Assembly (NCBI GenBank): GCA_903851415.1
Contig: CAINOE010000125.1
Location: 1 to 54,819, forward strand
DNA from: an uncultured Rhodopila sp.
GTDB lineage: Bacteria > Pseudomonadota > Alphaproteobacteria > Acetobacterales > Acetobacteraceae
Reading direction: 5' to 3'
DNA: 54,819 nucleotides
Shown here: one piece after another, positions 42,952-53,405 of the stretch
Layout of the letters: every line of letters starts with the position of its first letter
How positions within the stretch are numbered: position 1 is the stretch's first letter
The notes under the pieces: generated by a model
Seen by the model: only the letters and a program-made list of their open reading frames with translations
The model's database searches: none
What the model was told of the DNA's origin: nothing
Made by a program: the position numbers and the translations under genes

Positions 42952-45900
42952 ATGAAAGCCAACGCGGCCCGATCGAAGGTCCACGGCACCCTGCCTGCAG
43001 CCAAGGACGATTTGAAATCCCTGTCACTTCCGGAGGTCGAGAAGAAGCTCGATTCCTCGCCGAACGGCCTGAGTCAGGCGGAGGCGGCAAAACGGTTGAT
43101 CCAGTACGGGCCGAATGAGATTGCAGAAAAAAAGACCAATGCGGTTCTGAAATTCCTGTCCTATTTCTGGGGGCCGATTCCGTGGATGATCGAAGTCGCG
43201 GTCATCCTGTCGGGAATCGTCCGCCATTGGCCTGACTTTGGCATCATCCTGGTGCTGCTGGTCGCCAATGCCACCATCGGCTTCTGGGAAGAACGCCAGG
43301 CCGGCGACGCTATCGATGCCTTGAAGGCCAGGTTGGCAATCAAGGCTCGGGTGAAGCGCGACGGAAAGTGGGTCACCCCGGCGGCGCGAGAACTGGTGCC
43401 CGGTGACGCCATCCGCCTGCGTCTTGGCGACATCGTGCCGGCCGACGCACGTTTGCTGGACGGCGACGAGGTCTCCGTCGATCAGTCCGCACTCACAGGC
43501 GAATCGTTGCCCGCCACACGCAAGTCCGGCGACGCGGTCTTCTCCGGGTCGATCATCCGCCGCGGCGAGACCGATGCGCTGGTGTATGCGACAGGCGGCA
43601 AAACCTATTTCGGCAGAACCGCGCAACTCGTCGAAACCGCCGTCACAGTCAGCCACTTCCAAAAAGCCGTCCTGAAGATCGGCAATTACCTGATCATGCT
43701 CGCGGTCGTCATGGTGGCGGTGATCATTGCGGTTGCGCTGTATCGCGGCGACCACATACTGACGACGTTGCAGTTTGCCCTTGTGCTGACCGTGGCGGCG
43801 ATCCCCGTAGCCATGCCGACGGTTCTGTCGGTGACGATGGCGGTCGGCGCCCGCCTGCTCGCGAAGAAGCAGGCGATCGTCAGCAAGTTGGTTGCGATCG
43901 AGGAACTGGCGGGCGTGGACGTGCTGTGCGCCGACAAGACCGGCACGCTGACCCAGAACAAGCTGACCTTGGGCCAACCGTTCTGCCTGGGCAAGATCAC
44001 CGCCGATGAGCTTATCCTTGCCGGCGCGCTGGCCTCCCGGGCCGAGAACGACGACACCATCGATCTCGCCGTCCTGGGCGGCCTGAAGGACAAGCAGGCG
44101 TTGAAGCCCTACCAGGTGACGCATTTCACGCCGTTCGATCCGGTGCACAAGCGCACCGAAGCCACCGTCAAGAGCGCTGACGGAAAGACCTTCAAGGTGA
44201 CCAAGGGGGCGCCTCAGGTCATCCTGGGCCTGGCGGCCAAGGACGCTTCGGTCAAAAGTGCGGTTGACAAGGCCGTCGATGACTTCGCCGCCCGCGGCTT
44301 TCGTGCGCTCGGTGTGGCCCGCGCGGATGGCGACGGCACGTGGCGCCTTCTCGGCGTCTTGCCGTTGTTCGACCCGCCGAGAGAAGATGCCAAATCCACT
44401 GTCGCGACCGCGGCCCGGATGGGCGTCAAGATCAAGATGGTGACAGGCGACGCACTGGCGATCGCCCGCGAGACGGCGAAAACGCTGGGCATGGGAACGA
44501 ACATCCTGGACGGCGCAACCCTCGGCGATTCCGATTCCGAGGAAACCGCGGCGGTGACCAGGTCCATCGAGGACGCCGACGGTTTCGCCCAGGTATTCCC
44601 GGAACACAAGTTCCACATCGTCGATGTTCTACAGAAGCACGGCCATATCGTCGGGATGACGGGCGACGGGGTGAACGATGCGCCTGCGCTGAAGAAGGCA
44701 GACTGCGGCTTCGCTGTTTCCGGCGCAACCGACGCGGCGCGGGCGGCGGCATCCATCGTGCTGGTGGCGCCGGGGCTGTCGGTGATCATCGATGCGATCA
44801 AGGAAAGCCGCAAGATCTTCCAGCGGATGAACAGCTACGCAATGTACCGTATCGCCGAGACATTGCGCGTCCTGCTGTTCATGACCTTGGCGATCGTCGT
44901 CTTCAATTTCTATCCGCTGACCGCGATCATGATCGTGATGCTGGCGTTGCTGAATGACGGCGCGATCCTGTCGATCGCATACGACAACGTCATCTACCGC
45001 GAGCAGCCTGAAGCCTGGAACATGCGGTTGGTTCTCGGCATCGCCACGGTGCTGGGTCTGGTGGGGCCGATCGCCGCGTTCGGGCTGTTTTACCTCGGCG
45101 ACCGCGTCCTGCACATCGACCGCCCGCAGGTCCAGACCATGATGTATCTGCTGCTGTCGGTCGCCGGGCATCTGACGATCTTCCAGACGCGCACGCGCGG
45201 TCCGTGGTGGTCGATACGGCCGGCGCGCATTCTCCTGCTGGCGGTTATCGGAACGCAGATGTTGGCAACCATGATTTGCGTCTTCGGGTTCCTTGTGACC
45301 CCGTTGTGGTGGGGTTGGGCAGCCATGGTTTGGGGCTACGCCCTGGCTTGGTTCCTGGTGACGGATCCGGTGAAACTGCTCGCGTACCATGTTCTCGACG
45401 CCACCAAGGCCAAGCCAGGGCAACACGAGGCGCAGGCCGTCGCAGCACCTGACGCCCAGCCGAAAATCCAACCCGAGCAAGAGGTCAAAGACATGCCTGA
45501 TACCGAAACCAAGCCGGCGTCCGCGCCGAAGAGCGCAGCCGGCGTCGAGACATTGGTAAACACGACGCTCGGGGAACTTCTCGTCGCTGGCGCCATGAGG
45601 CACCCTGAGGATGCCGGGCATATCATCGCCGATGCCATTACCGCAGCTATCGGTGCTGCCAACGCCTCGCCACCGGGGACCGAACCGAAGGCCGGAGCGA
45701 CCGGCGAGACAGACAGCGCCGGCGTACAGACACTCGTGAACAAGACGCTCGGCGAACTTCTCCTGAGTGGTACGCTCAAACACCCGGACAGCGCAGGGCG
45801 CAGCATTGCCGAGGCCATCACCGCGGCCATCGGCGCTGCGAAGCATACGGGGGGTGAACACGCCGCAGCCGAAGTCGCCCGCGCGACCGTAGCCAACGCG

Positions 45901-46188
45901 GTACCGGCGACTGAACCCAAAGCCCGGGCCAAACCGGAACCCGGGCCTGGTTCCATCGCCGACGCTGAGCCCGGCGCCGAGGTTGTGGCCGGAAGCGACG
46001 CCGGACCGGCACCTAAGTTCGAAACGAAAGCCGGCATCGAGGCGCTGGAAAACACAACGCTCGGCGCGCTTTTGCTAGCTGGTGTCCTTAAGCATCCTGA
46101 AGAGGCGGCACACATCATCGCCGGAGCAATTACTGACGCCGAGGCACCGGCCCGCGAAGGTGCCAACCTGAAACGGCATACCCCATGA
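42952..46188 (+). CDS. P3A-type (H+) P-type ATPase with C-terminal repeat tail
   Basis: 1078 residues. The first 830 are a plasma-membrane H+-ATPase-like pump: the actuator motif TGESLP, phosphorylation site CADKTGTLT (D328), hinge [12 protein letters not shown], and about ten membrane segments. After residue 830 a hydrophilic Ala/Pro/Glu-rich tail of some 240 residues holds three copies of a 36-40-residue repeat. The tail is unusual and may be regulatory, as C-terminal tails are in eukaryotic H+-ATPases. The pump would restore membrane potential or pH at the cost of ATP, or run with the PPK2 gene downstream. The ribosome-binding site before ATG 42952 is weak. Confidence 0.9.
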   Translation: MKANAARSKVHGTLPAAKDDLKSLSLPEVEKKLDSSPNGLSQAEAAKRLIQYGPNEIAEKKTNAVLKFLSYFWGPIPWMIEVAVILSGIVRHWPDFGIILVLLVANATIGFWEERQAGDAIDALKARLAIKARVKRDGKWVTPAARELVPGDAIRLRLGDIVPADARLLDGDEVSVDQSALTGESLPATRKSGDAVFSGSIIRRGETDALVYATGGKTYFGRTAQLVETAVTVSHFQKAVLKIGNYLIMLAVVMVAVIIAVALYRGDHILTTLQFALVLTVAAIPVAMPTVLSVTMAVGARLLAKKQAIVSKLVAIEELAGVDVLCADKTGTLTQNKLTLGQPFCLGKITADELILAGALASRAENDDTIDLAVLGGLKDKQALKPYQVTHFTPFDPVHKRTEATVKSADGKTFKVTKGAPQVILGLAAKDASVKSAVDKAVDDFAARGFRALGVARADGDGTWRLLGVLPLFDPPREDAKSTVATAARMGVKIKMVTGDALAIARETAKTLGMGTNILDGATLGDSDSEETAAVTRSIEDADGFAQVFPEHKFHIVDVLQKHGHIVGMTGDGVNDAPALKKADCGFAVSGATDAARAAASIVLVAPGLSVIIDAIKESRKIFQRMNSYAMYRIAETLRVLLFMTLAIVVFNFYPLTAIMIVMLALLNDGAILSIAYDNVIYREQPEAWNMRLVLGIATVLGLVGPIAAFGLFYLGDRVLHIDRPQVQTMMYLLLSVAGHLTIFQTRTRGPWWSIRPARILLLAVIGTQMLATMICVFGFLVTPLWWGWAAMVWGYALAWFLVTDPVKLLAYHVLDATKAKPGQHEAQAVAAPDAQPKIQPEQEVKDMPDTETKPASAPKSAAGVETLVNTTLGELLVAGAMRHPEDAGHIIADAITAAIGAANASPPGTEPKAGATGETDSAGVQTLVNKTLGELLLSGTLKHPDSAGRSIAEAITAAIGAAKHTGGEHAAAEVARATVANAVPATEPKARAKPEPGPGSIADAEPGAEVVAGSDAGPAPKFETKAGIEALENTTLGALLLAGVLKHPEEAAHIIAGAITDAEAPAREGANLKRHTP
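45541..45660 (+). repeat. ATPase tail repeat, unit 1
   Basis: 40 codons starting [17 protein letters not shown] and ending [11 protein letters not shown]. Unit 2 begins exactly 180 bp later. Confidence 0.85.
45721..45840 (+). repeat. ATPase tail repeat, unit 2
   Basis: 40 codons starting [17 protein letters not shown] and ending [11 protein letters not shown]; more than half of the residues match unit 1. Confidence 0.85.
46033..46140 (+). repeat. ATPase tail repeat, unit 3
   Basis: About 36 codons starting [17 protein letters not shown]; after a longer linker and ending near the stop of the protein. It lacks the final AAIGAA. Confidence 0.8.
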
Positions 46189-46237
46189 CCGCGATGGCGG
46201 CCATGCACGCAGGCCAGCCCAAACCGAAGGACCCAAA

Positions 46238-47107
46238 ATGAAAATACATACCGAGGATTTTCGCGTCCCGGAAGGAGAAGATGTTGACCTCGGTAAGTGG
46301 CCGACAGACGTCGGACCGTTGTACAAGTCCAAAAAGCACTATAAAGAGCGCCTGGATGACCACATCGCGCAACTGAGCGCTCTACAACAGCTTCACTACG
46401 CATCCGGCCGCTATGCAGTCCTGCTGATTTTTCAGGCGCTGGATGCGGCAGGAAAAGATGGCGCCATCAGGCATGTGATGTCCGGGGTCAACCCGCAGGG
46501 CTGTCAGGTTTTCAGCTTCAAGCAGCCAAGCGCCACCGAGCTGCTGCATGATTTCCTTTGGCGCACCAGCCGCGATTTGCCGGAACGCGGCCGAATCGGC
46601 ATCTTCAACCGTTCGTATTACGAAGAAGTACTGATAGCGCGGGTCCATCCCGAGGTGCTCAAGGGCGAGCGGCTCCCGGACTCCCTGCTGGTCAAGACGC
46701 CGGTCTGGCAGGACCGCTACCGGTCGATCGTGGATCAGGAACGGCATCTCCATTGCAACGGCACTCGAATCATCAAATTCTTCCTCCACCTCTCGAAAGA
46801 CGAGCAAAGGAGGCGCTTTCTCGAGCGCATCGACGAGCCGGAGAAGAACTGGAAGTTCAGCCTTTCAGATGTCAGGGAGCGGAATTTCTGGGACCAGTAC
46901 ATGACCGCGTTCGAGGAGTGCCTCAGCGCAACCAGCACGCGTGACGTTCCCTGGTACGTCGTCCCCGCCGACGACAAGGACAATGCCAGGCTGATCGTAT
47001 CCCAGATCGTCGTCGACACGCTCGAGGCGCTCAACATGCATTACCCTGAAACGACCCCGGAGCGTCACCGGGAGCTGGAATCGATCCGCGAGCAGCTTGC
47101 GAAATGA
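46238..47107 (+). CDS. ppk2: Polyphosphate kinase 2 family protein
   Basis: 289 residues. The Walker A-like loop [10 protein letters not shown] (about 67-76), the following [12 protein letters not shown] and [20 protein letters not shown], and the lid region [22 protein letters not shown] are PPK2 features. It transfers phosphate between polyphosphate and nucleotides; single-domain forms of this length usually make ADP or ATP from AMP/ADP. It lies 49 bp after the P-type ATPase gene, in line with polyphosphate-backed energy supply. The preferred nucleotide is not resolved. Confidence 0.92.
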   Translation: MKIHTEDFRVPEGEDVDLGKWPTDVGPLYKSKKHYKERLDDHIAQLSALQQLHYASGRYAVLLIFQALDAAGKDGAIRHVMSGVNPQGCQVFSFKQPSATELLHDFLWRTSRDLPERGRIGIFNRSYYEEVLIARVHPEVLKGERLPDSLLVKTPVWQDRYRSIVDQERHLHCNGTRIIKFFLHLSKDEQRRRFLERIDEPEKNWKFSLSDVRERNFWDQYMTAFEECLSATSTRDVPWYVVPADDKDNARLIVSQIVVDTLEALNMHYPETTPERHRELESIREQLAK

Positions 47108-47164
47108 CAGCCCGGCTGCGCAGGACAGGATGCGGCCCTGGATCCACGGCGTGGTTGGCTCGAT

Positions 47165-49843
47165 TTACGATGTCTCGGCGATAGCCTTGTCATTCAACTG
47201 GAATACGCGGTTAGCGCCACCGGCAAATTCGACGAGTGTGCCTGCCACGCTCAATGATATCGGCGGCACATCAAGACCGCTCCCGCGGATCGCCAGGGCG
47301 TCGCGCGTCAGATGCATTTCAAGCGAGTGCCCCCGGTAACGGATAGACATCTCGAAACACTCCATCTCCGGCGGCAATTGCGGATTCAGCAGCAAAACCC
47401 CGCCCTTAGCCTCAATCCCCGTCGAAACCCGGAGCACCTGGTCCACGCTGCCTGCCATGGCTCCGAGGTGCACTCCTTCTGCCGCGGTTCCATGCTGGAC
47501 GTCGGTCACATCGCTTTGCAGCGCCCTCGCGAAGAAAGCCATAGCACTTGGCCGGTCGGAGCGTGCCAGGACCCAGGCAAAAACCACGTTACATAAAGTG
47601 GAGCCGTTGGAGGTGCGTGCGGCGTAATAGGCGACATTCTTTGGGATCGAATCGTATTCGAGCGCATACCCCAGGCGGGCGAACAGTTCCCCCAGTTCCT
47701 CCGACGAAAACAGGTAGAACAACATCACGACATCGGCCTGTTTGGCCAGCTTGTAGCGGTTGGGGCTGTCGCCTTCGGCTTCCAAAATGAGATCAAGACG
47801 CTGGATATCGCCGTATTGGGTTCGGTACTTCTCCCAATCGAACTCGCGCAGCGCATCGTAGCCTTCGAATTGGCTGATGACGCCGTCATCGTGAAACGGC
47901 AGATACATCTTGCGGCTGATGTCATCCCAGCGCTCGATCTCCTTCGGCGATATGTCAAGCCGTTTCATCATCTCGGCGTGGCGCGCGCCGGAGAGCAAGC
48001 CGATGACGTCCTTCGCCCGGCACAGCACCCACACTGCCATGACGTTAGTGTAGGCATTGTTGTTGACACCGGCTGCCGCTGCATCCGGGTAGCCGTCGTG
48101 GAACTCGTCGGGACCCATGACACCGCGAATTTCGTAGCGCTGTTTTTTCGCATTGAAGATCGCGATGCTGGACCAGAAGAGTGCGATTTCGAGTATCAAC
48201 TCGGCGCCGCAGAACTGCAGAAACTCGATGTCGCGGGTAACCTCGAAGTACTGCCACACGTTGTAAGCGACGGCGCTTCCCACGTGACGCTCAAGATGGG
48301 AATTATCCGGAACCCAGCGCTCGGAGCGAGGGTTCAGGTTGAGCACATCGGTTTCCTCCTGCCCGTCGCTGCCGCTCTGCCAGGGAAACATCGCCCCCCT
48401 GTGCCCGGCGGCCCGGGCGGCAGCACGCGCTTCACCGAGGCGGCGGTAGCGATATGTCAGAAGGTCCCGGGTGATTTCAGGGAGACGGTAGTTAAAGAAG
48501 GGAAATATAAACAATTCGTCCCAGAAGACGTGGCCTTGATAGGCTTCCCCGGTCCAGCCGCGCGCGGGGATGCCGATATCGAGCCCGATAGAGTGGAGCG
48601 AAACAGTCTGCAGGAGATGAAACATGTTCAGGCGGAGCAGCATCGAAATGTTCAGCTCGTATCCGGGTCCGGCAGGCTGAATGCGCACGTCGAAACGGCG
48701 CCATAAATGCTCCCAGGCCAGCACATGATCCGCCTTGACCGCGTCGAAGCGCCCGGCACGCACACTGGCCTTGCGCGCCTCCAGCCCGCATTCCGAGATC
48801 GCCTGGTCGCGCGAGGTGTAGAAAGAGACCAACTTCTCCGCGACTAAACTCTCGCCTTGCCTGATGTCCGCTGTCAGCTCGTGGCCGATGTAGCCTGGTT
48901 CGTTGATGACCCGGCGGTGAGCCTCGAAAAGCCTCCCGTCGAGGAATATTTGCGTTCGTGCCACCTGGGCGACCTGGATATGCGACTGGGAGGTACGCAC
49001 CAGCAGAAAGACGCTATTTTCGCCAACGGCATCGCCAGCCAGCGGCTCCAGGTGCCTGCCATTGAATTTCTGATAGAGTTTGGCACCCGCGTTGACGACG
49101 CGTCCGTCGATTGCCGAGCGAACCGTGACGGGCCCCGACCAGTTCTCGGCGGTGAGTTCCAGTTCCATCGCACCCAGATGCATGTCGGCCATCGAAACGA
49201 GGCGCTGCTCCCGCACAAGGCTGCACCGTCCATTGCGGTCCTCGAAGCGAACGGTCCGCAAAAGCATGCCGCGTCGCAGGTCGATTTCCTGCCGGTATGA
49301 CAAAATTTTCGCCGTCCGCGCGGAGAACCAGTCCTCATCGGCGATCCGGAAGTCCAACGCGAGCCAGTTGGGGAAATTGACGAGATCCTCATTCTCGACC
49401 ACCCGGCCGGCAATGTCAGTTTTCAACCGGTTGTAGCCGCCGGCGAGATAGGTTCCAGGATAGTGAACGCCATCCGCCACCGTCCCGGGCGCCGCCCCGC
49501 GCGTAGCAAAATAACCATTCCCCAGGGTGCATAGGGCTTCACGGATTCCTTCATTAGCCTGGTCAAATCCGTCGAACACCAATGACCATGCCGAAGGGGT
49601 CTCCGATCCCAGCTGGACGGGCGCCGCATTGCTCACCACCACGGCTGCGCCAGCTTCGTGGAGCGATCCCGGTCCGGCCGGGGCATCATGGCTTCGAATT
49701 GATTCCAGCTCATCATTGCTCCCGGCATCGGTTACCGCCATTCGGACGCACGCCCGGTTGGGAGGCTCCGATCTCTGTGGTAGGGGTTTGATAAAACTGA
49801 CTTCTCCGGGGTTTTCATCGCAGTGAACGCCAAGGCCGATCAC
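47165..49843 (-). CDS. Glycoside hydrolase family 65 phosphorylase (copy 2)
   Basis: 892 residues. N-terminal SWSLVFDGFDQANEGIREAL-like region, then HVFWDELFIFPFFNYR and GVMGPDEFHDGYP (catalytic Glu), KLAKQADVVMLFYL and the RTSNGSTLCNVV phosphate loop. It is longer than copy 1 and clearly diverged. The GTG at 49841-49843 follows AAGGA and lies 12 bp after the pta stop, so I chose it; an internal ATG at 49741 is possible but has no good ribosome-binding site. Likely a trehalose/kojibiose/maltose-type phosphorylase; substrate unresolved. Confidence 0.9.
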   Translation of the reverse strand: MIGLGVHCDENPGEVSFIKPLPQRSEPPNRACVRMAVTDAGSNDELESIRSHDAPAGPGSLHEAGAAVVVSNAAPVQLGSETPSAWSLVFDGFDQANEGIREALCTLGNGYFATRGAAPGTVADGVHYPGTYLAGGYNRLKTDIAGRVVENEDLVNFPNWLALDFRIADEDWFSARTAKILSYRQEIDLRRGMLLRTVRFEDRNGRCSLVREQRLVSMADMHLGAMELELTAENWSGPVTVRSAIDGRVVNAGAKLYQKFNGRHLEPLAGDAVGENSVFLLVRTSQSHIQVAQVARTQIFLDGRLFEAHRRVINEPGYIGHELTADIRQGESLVAEKLVSFYTSRDQAISECGLEARKASVRAGRFDAVKADHVLAWEHLWRRFDVRIQPAGPGYELNISMLLRLNMFHLLQTVSLHSIGLDIGIPARGWTGEAYQGHVFWDELFIFPFFNYRLPEITRDLLTYRYRRLGEARAAARAAGHRGAMFPWQSGSDGQEETDVLNLNPRSERWVPDNSHLERHVGSAVAYNVWQYFEVTRDIEFLQFCGAELILEIALFWSSIAIFNAKKQRYEIRGVMGPDEFHDGYPDAAAAGVNNNAYTNVMAVWVLCRAKDVIGLLSGARHAEMMKRLDISPKEIERWDDISRKMYLPFHDDGVISQFEGYDALREFDWEKYRTQYGDIQRLDLILEAEGDSPNRYKLAKQADVVMLFYLFSSEELGELFARLGYALEYDSIPKNVAYYAARTSNGSTLCNVVFAWVLARSDRPSAMAFFARALQSDVTDVQHGTAAEGVHLGAMAGSVDQVLRVSTGIEAKGGVLLLNPQLPPEMECFEMSIRYRGHSLEMHLTRDALAIRGSGLDVPPISLSVAGTLVEFAGGANRVFQLNDKAIAETS

Positions 49844-49855
49844 GCCCCGCTATCC

Positions 49856-51961
49856 TTAGCCTGGCCGCGTCGACGCAGCCTCAGTCTGGCTCGCCTGAAT
49901 TACGGTGAGTGCGATAGTATAGACTATATCGTCCACAGATGCGCCGCGCGACAGGTCGTTCACCGGTTTGCGCAACCCCTGCAGCATCGGCCCGAGGCTG
50001 ACCACATGCGCCGACCGCTGCACCGCCTTGTAGGTGGTGTTTCCGGTGTTGAGATCGGGAAAAACAAACACCGTCGCACGGCCGGCGACCAGACTGCCGG
50101 GGGCTTTCCGGCGTCCGACACTTTCAACGCTGGCGGCGTCGTATTGCAGCGGGCCGTCGATCAGCAGGTGAGGGCGCTTCGCGCGGGCCAGTGCCAATGC
50201 CCGGACGACCTTGTCCACGCCCGCGCCGCCGCTGGAGGTTCCGGTCGAGTAGGAAATCATCGCAACACGCGGTTCGACCCCGAACGCAAGCGCCGAGTCG
50301 GCTGACTGCACGGCGATGTCGGCCAGTTCCTCGGCCGTCGGGTCCGGATTGACGGCACAATCGCCATAGATCAGCACCTCGTTCGGCATCAACATGAAGA
50401 ACACGCTCGATACCGTCGTGACGCCCGGAGCAGCCCGGATCAGCTGCAGCGCCGGCCTGATCGTATTGGCGGTTGTATGAACAGCGCCTGAGACCAGTCC
50501 GTCCACCTCGTCCAGCGCCAGCATCATCGTGCCGAGCAAAACGTTGTCCTCAAGCTGGTGTTCGGCCTGCGAGGCGGTCAAGCCCTTGGCGCGCCGCAGC
50601 AAGGTCATCGGCTCGACATAGCGCCCGCGCACCGAGGCGGGGTCGATGATCTCCACCGCGTCCGACAGCACGACGCCCAACGCCTCGGCAATGTGTCGGA
50701 CCCGGCCCGGTTCGCCCAGCAGAACGCAGCGAGCAATGCCCTTGAGATGGCAGACTGCCGCTGCTTGCACAGTTCGCGGTTCGTCACCCTCGGGCAACAC
50801 AATGCGTTTGTTTGCCGCGCGTGCCGCTTGCACCATGCGGTAGCGGAACGCTGGAGGGGGCATTCGGATCCGTTCGGCACGACCTATAAGCGTCAACAAG
50901 GCTGTCGTGTCGATGTGCTCGGCGGCATGCGTGAGCACCTGGTCCATCCGTTCGGTATCGTCGGCGCGCACGTCGTGGGACAGATCACCAAGCCGCGCAG
51001 CGGTCGTGTACGTGTCCTGGTCCGTGGTCAGAATCGGCAGTTCGATGAGCCCGGGACCGCCCAATAGTTTTGCGACCTGCGGCGTTAACCTGCTCCCGCA
51101 AGTCAGCAACAGACCGGCAAGCGGCGTTCCTTGCAGATAGACAAGGCCACTGGTCAGCACGATATCGCTGCGCTCACCGGCCACCACCACAAGCGCCCCG
51201 GGGTCCAGCCGATCGATGACTCCTTCGACCCCACTGCCGGCGATCAGGACGTTATGCACGCGGGTGTGCTCCAGTGCCCCGGCGCGCTCTACGCGAAGTC
51301 CAAGGGTTTCTTGCACGTCGCGCAGACGCAGCGCGCCGAGCCGGGGATCGAAAGGCACGTCGCCAAGCACCGGCATGGCGCCTCCCGCAACGGGCAGCAT
51401 GGCGGGCAGCGCCGGGTGATCGCCGGGATGCAGACGGTTGATCAGCACGCCGGCCAGCGGTGGCGCCTCTTCGCTCTCGGCAAACTGGTGCATTGCGAGA
51501 TCCACGATGGCCGCAAGTGCCGCCGGATCGCGGCGTTCGCCGGAAAGCACGGGGATCAGCGTCGCCGCGAAGGCACGCACCATGGCGGCATTGAGCCGGG
51601 TGGCAATCTGCAGCCCGACATCCGGGATCAGTCCTTCAACCACCACCGCATCGCAACCTACGCCGGCGATCTCCACAACTGCGACGAGATCCTCCAGCAA
51701 GCCATCGAGGCCGCCGGCACGTACGCGCGCCTCAGCCACCGCGAAGGACATCGGGTCCGGCACGTTGAGGGCCAGCAGCGAGCGAGCAAAATCAGCGTCG
51801 AGGTCCGCACTGCCGCGATCGTCGGGCTGCATGATCGGCTTGACGAAACCGACCGCGACGCGGTCCCGGCGCAACGCCTGCACCAGACCGAGCGCCATCG
51901 AGGTCAGGCCGGAGTCCGGGGTGAACGCGGCGAGAAAGAATATCTGGCGGTGTCCGGCCAT
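49856..51961 (-). CDS. pta: Phosphate acetyltransferase, long form
   Basis: 701 residues, close to the 714 of E. coli Pta. The N-terminal third is a P-loop-like BioD-type domain, the middle is a DRTGG region, and the C-terminal 320 residues form the PTA domain (IVLPEGDEPRTVQAA, SGAVHTTANTIRPALQ, FVFPDLNTGNTTYKAVQRSA). It interconverts acetyl-CoA and acetyl phosphate. It is the third phosphotransacetylase of the window, beside two MaoC fusions, and has no kinase next to it. GGAG precedes the ATG. GH65 copy 2 follows in the same operon. Confidence 0.93.
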   Translation of the reverse strand: MAGHRQIFFLAAFTPDSGLTSMALGLVQALRRDRVAVGFVKPIMQPDDRGSADLDADFARSLLALNVPDPMSFAVAEARVRAGGLDGLLEDLVAVVEIAGVGCDAVVVEGLIPDVGLQIATRLNAAMVRAFAATLIPVLSGERRDPAALAAIVDLAMHQFAESEEAPPLAGVLINRLHPGDHPALPAMLPVAGGAMPVLGDVPFDPRLGALRLRDVQETLGLRVERAGALEHTRVHNVLIAGSGVEGVIDRLDPGALVVVAGERSDIVLTSGLVYLQGTPLAGLLLTCGSRLTPQVAKLLGGPGLIELPILTTDQDTYTTAARLGDLSHDVRADDTERMDQVLTHAAEHIDTTALLTLIGRAERIRMPPPAFRYRMVQAARAANKRIVLPEGDEPRTVQAAAVCHLKGIARCVLLGEPGRVRHIAEALGVVLSDAVEIIDPASVRGRYVEPMTLLRRAKGLTASQAEHQLEDNVLLGTMMLALDEVDGLVSGAVHTTANTIRPALQLIRAAPGVTTVSSVFFMLMPNEVLIYGDCAVNPDPTAEELADIAVQSADSALAFGVEPRVAMISYSTGTSSGGAGVDKVVRALALARAKRPHLLIDGPLQYDAASVESVGRRKAPGSLVAGRATVFVFPDLNTGNTTYKAVQRSAHVVSLGPMLQGLRKPVNDLSRGASVDDIVYTIALTVIQASQTEAASTRPG

Positions 51962-52111
51962 ATCAGGCTGTCTCCGGCGTTGGTGTACTTACAAATCAAC
52001 TCGTTGAAATGATAGAATTGTTGAACCGCGAAGAAGGGCGATGAAGACAGTAGCTCTTTGATATCATCGGATACTCAAGGCGCGGCTGCACCAACGCCGC
52101 ACGAAAGTCGA

Positions 52112-52807
52112 TTACCGCCAGTCAAAGGTCCACGGCAAAGACCAAGCCCGCGTCCACTCCATTATCCAGACCGTAGGCCAAATCGGAGTGACATCCGGAA
52201 TTGGCGCCCTATACGGCTCCTGTTTCGAGGCGCCCGTCCCTGCATCTAATGCCGGCAGCGGCGGCACGATGCCCTGTTTGATGCAACGACAGGCCGCCCG
52301 ATGGAGATTGATCGCATCGGCCATTCGGGCACGACACGCGTCCGCCATGGCGCGATGCTCTGCCCGATCGGATGTCGCAAGCAGTCCGATCGCGTCTCTT
52401 CCTTCGGCCTTGAGCAGGCGCAACGTGCCGCCGATATCAAGCAAGGCGCCTATCGAACCACTTTCAAGGCTGGAGTTTTCCGCAATGGCTGCGTCGCGCG
52501 CCGCCAATATTCCGCACTCGAAGCGTGACGCCGCTCTTTCGAAAGCCGCAAGCGGTGCGCCGACCTCGTCAGTTCTTTGCAACATTCTCGTTACGCCTAA
52601 TTCAAAGCCCGCGTTCGCGTCGGTGATCGGCGTCGCGGTCCGACGACCGGCATGGCGATCGAGGCTGCGCGTCACCGAATGGATCGGAGTACTAACAGAC
52701 GGTGTGACCGCTCTTGGCACGCAATATTCCGTGGAACCGCACCCGCGCGTTTGCTCGCCGAACGTATCAAGTCTCGGATCGCGGACGGCTACTCGCCACT
52801 TGGTCAA
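52112..52807 (-). CDS. Unknown protein, helical (231 aa)
   Basis: 231 residues starting from TTG that overlaps the upstream stop (TTGA). The middle (LAAFERAASRFECGILAARD to RMADAINLHRAACRCIKQG) is helical, with codon use like the neighbours. The N-terminal 60 residues are less convincing, so the true start may lie further in. No family recognised. Possibly expressed from box 14. Confidence 0.5.
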   Translation of the reverse strand: MTKWRVAVRDPRLDTFGEQTRGCGSTEYCVPRAVTPSVSTPIHSVTRSLDRHAGRRTATPITDANAGFELGVTRMLQRTDEVGAPLAAFERAASRFECGILAARDAAIAENSSLESGSIGALLDIGGTLRLLKAEGRDAIGLLATSDRAEHRAMADACRARMADAINLHRAACRCIKQGIVPPLPALDAGTGASKQEPYRAPIPDVTPIWPTVWIMEWTRAWSLPWTFDWR

Positions 52808-53046
52808 TGCAGGCTGTAATCAGATTCAGTAATCGGGATCAACAATCCCGACCTTGCCCGCCAGTAGGCCGCATAATCATTGGCGTCGTTTCGTTCTGAC
52901 GAGGGAACTCCAGCCAACCCATCGAGGTCGGCCCTCGGTTCTGTAATCAGCTTGGACTCATAAGATACATCGAGAGTTCCAGACACGGCCGTTTCCTCTT
53001 TGTTGCGCCGATGTCGGCGATTATCAAGTTCCTTCAGCAATCTCAT
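52804..53046 (-). CDS. Unknown small protein (80 aa)
   Basis: 80 residues, basic at the start (MRLLKELDNRRHRRNKE), polar, no membrane segment. It begins 58 nt after the predicted transcription start of box 14 and overlaps the next gene. A GAGGAGG lies 17 nt before the ATG, further than usual. Function unknown. Confidence 0.5.
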   Translation of the reverse strand: MRLLKELDNRRHRRNKEETAVSGTLDVSYESKLITEPRADLDGLAGVPSSERNDANDYAAYWRARSGLLIPITESDYSLH

Positions 53047-53138
53047 TTCGATCGTTGCACTGACCTCCTCGGGCGCGTTCCGCTACCCGAGGCTCAATGG
53101 CAGTCATCTAACTTTAGCGGAGGTAGCATTCTGGAGGG

Positions 53139-53156
53139 AGGGACGGATTCTACCTA
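53139..53156 (-). promoter_or_regulatory. FixJ-like box 14
   Basis: Minus strand AGGTAGAATCCGTCCCT. A -10-like TAAAGT (53111-53116) starts 37 nt after GTA. It points to the 53046 gene and may serve pta and GH65 beyond it. Confidence 0.72.
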
Positions 53157-53227
53157 CGCGGGCGGAATCTCGCGCACGACAACCCGAACGCCGGCTCGCC
53201 TTCAGCTCGGCTGTTCCGGCATGAGCA

Positions 53228-53245
53228 TGGGTAATTTCCGAGGCC
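53228..53245 (+). promoter_or_regulatory. FixJ-like box 15 (phasin)
   Basis: Plus strand GGGTAATTTCCGAGGCC, divergent from box 14. A -10-like TACATT (53269-53274) starts 38 nt after GTA. Confidence 0.75.
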
Positions 53246-53405
53246 GACGCGGGGCGATAACAGCGCGTTACATTCGGACGTCGCATGGCCGAAGCCACGG
53301 ACCGGAAGACGGCCGCTGCTTGTCGCAATCTGTGCTGAGCGGCAATTCGAAAGAAGCCAGACGATTGTCCAACCACGCGACGTTCATGAACCAAGGATGT
53401 GAAAT

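Noticed and set aside
42804..43118. Plus frame of 104 codons overlapping the start of the P3A ATPase
   Set aside because: Most of it overlaps the ATPase in another frame; only its first part is of interest, as the decayed tiny peptide.
45541..46140. The ATPase tail repeats as a CRISPR or DNA repeat array
   Set aside because: The repeats are in-frame protein repeats with diverged third positions; there are no unique equal-length spacers.
52060..52080. GAGTATCCGA on the minus strand, upstream of pta, as a seventeenth box
   Set aside because: The element is three bases shorter between GTA and CCGA and lacks the CCT end; no -10 at the proper distance was found.
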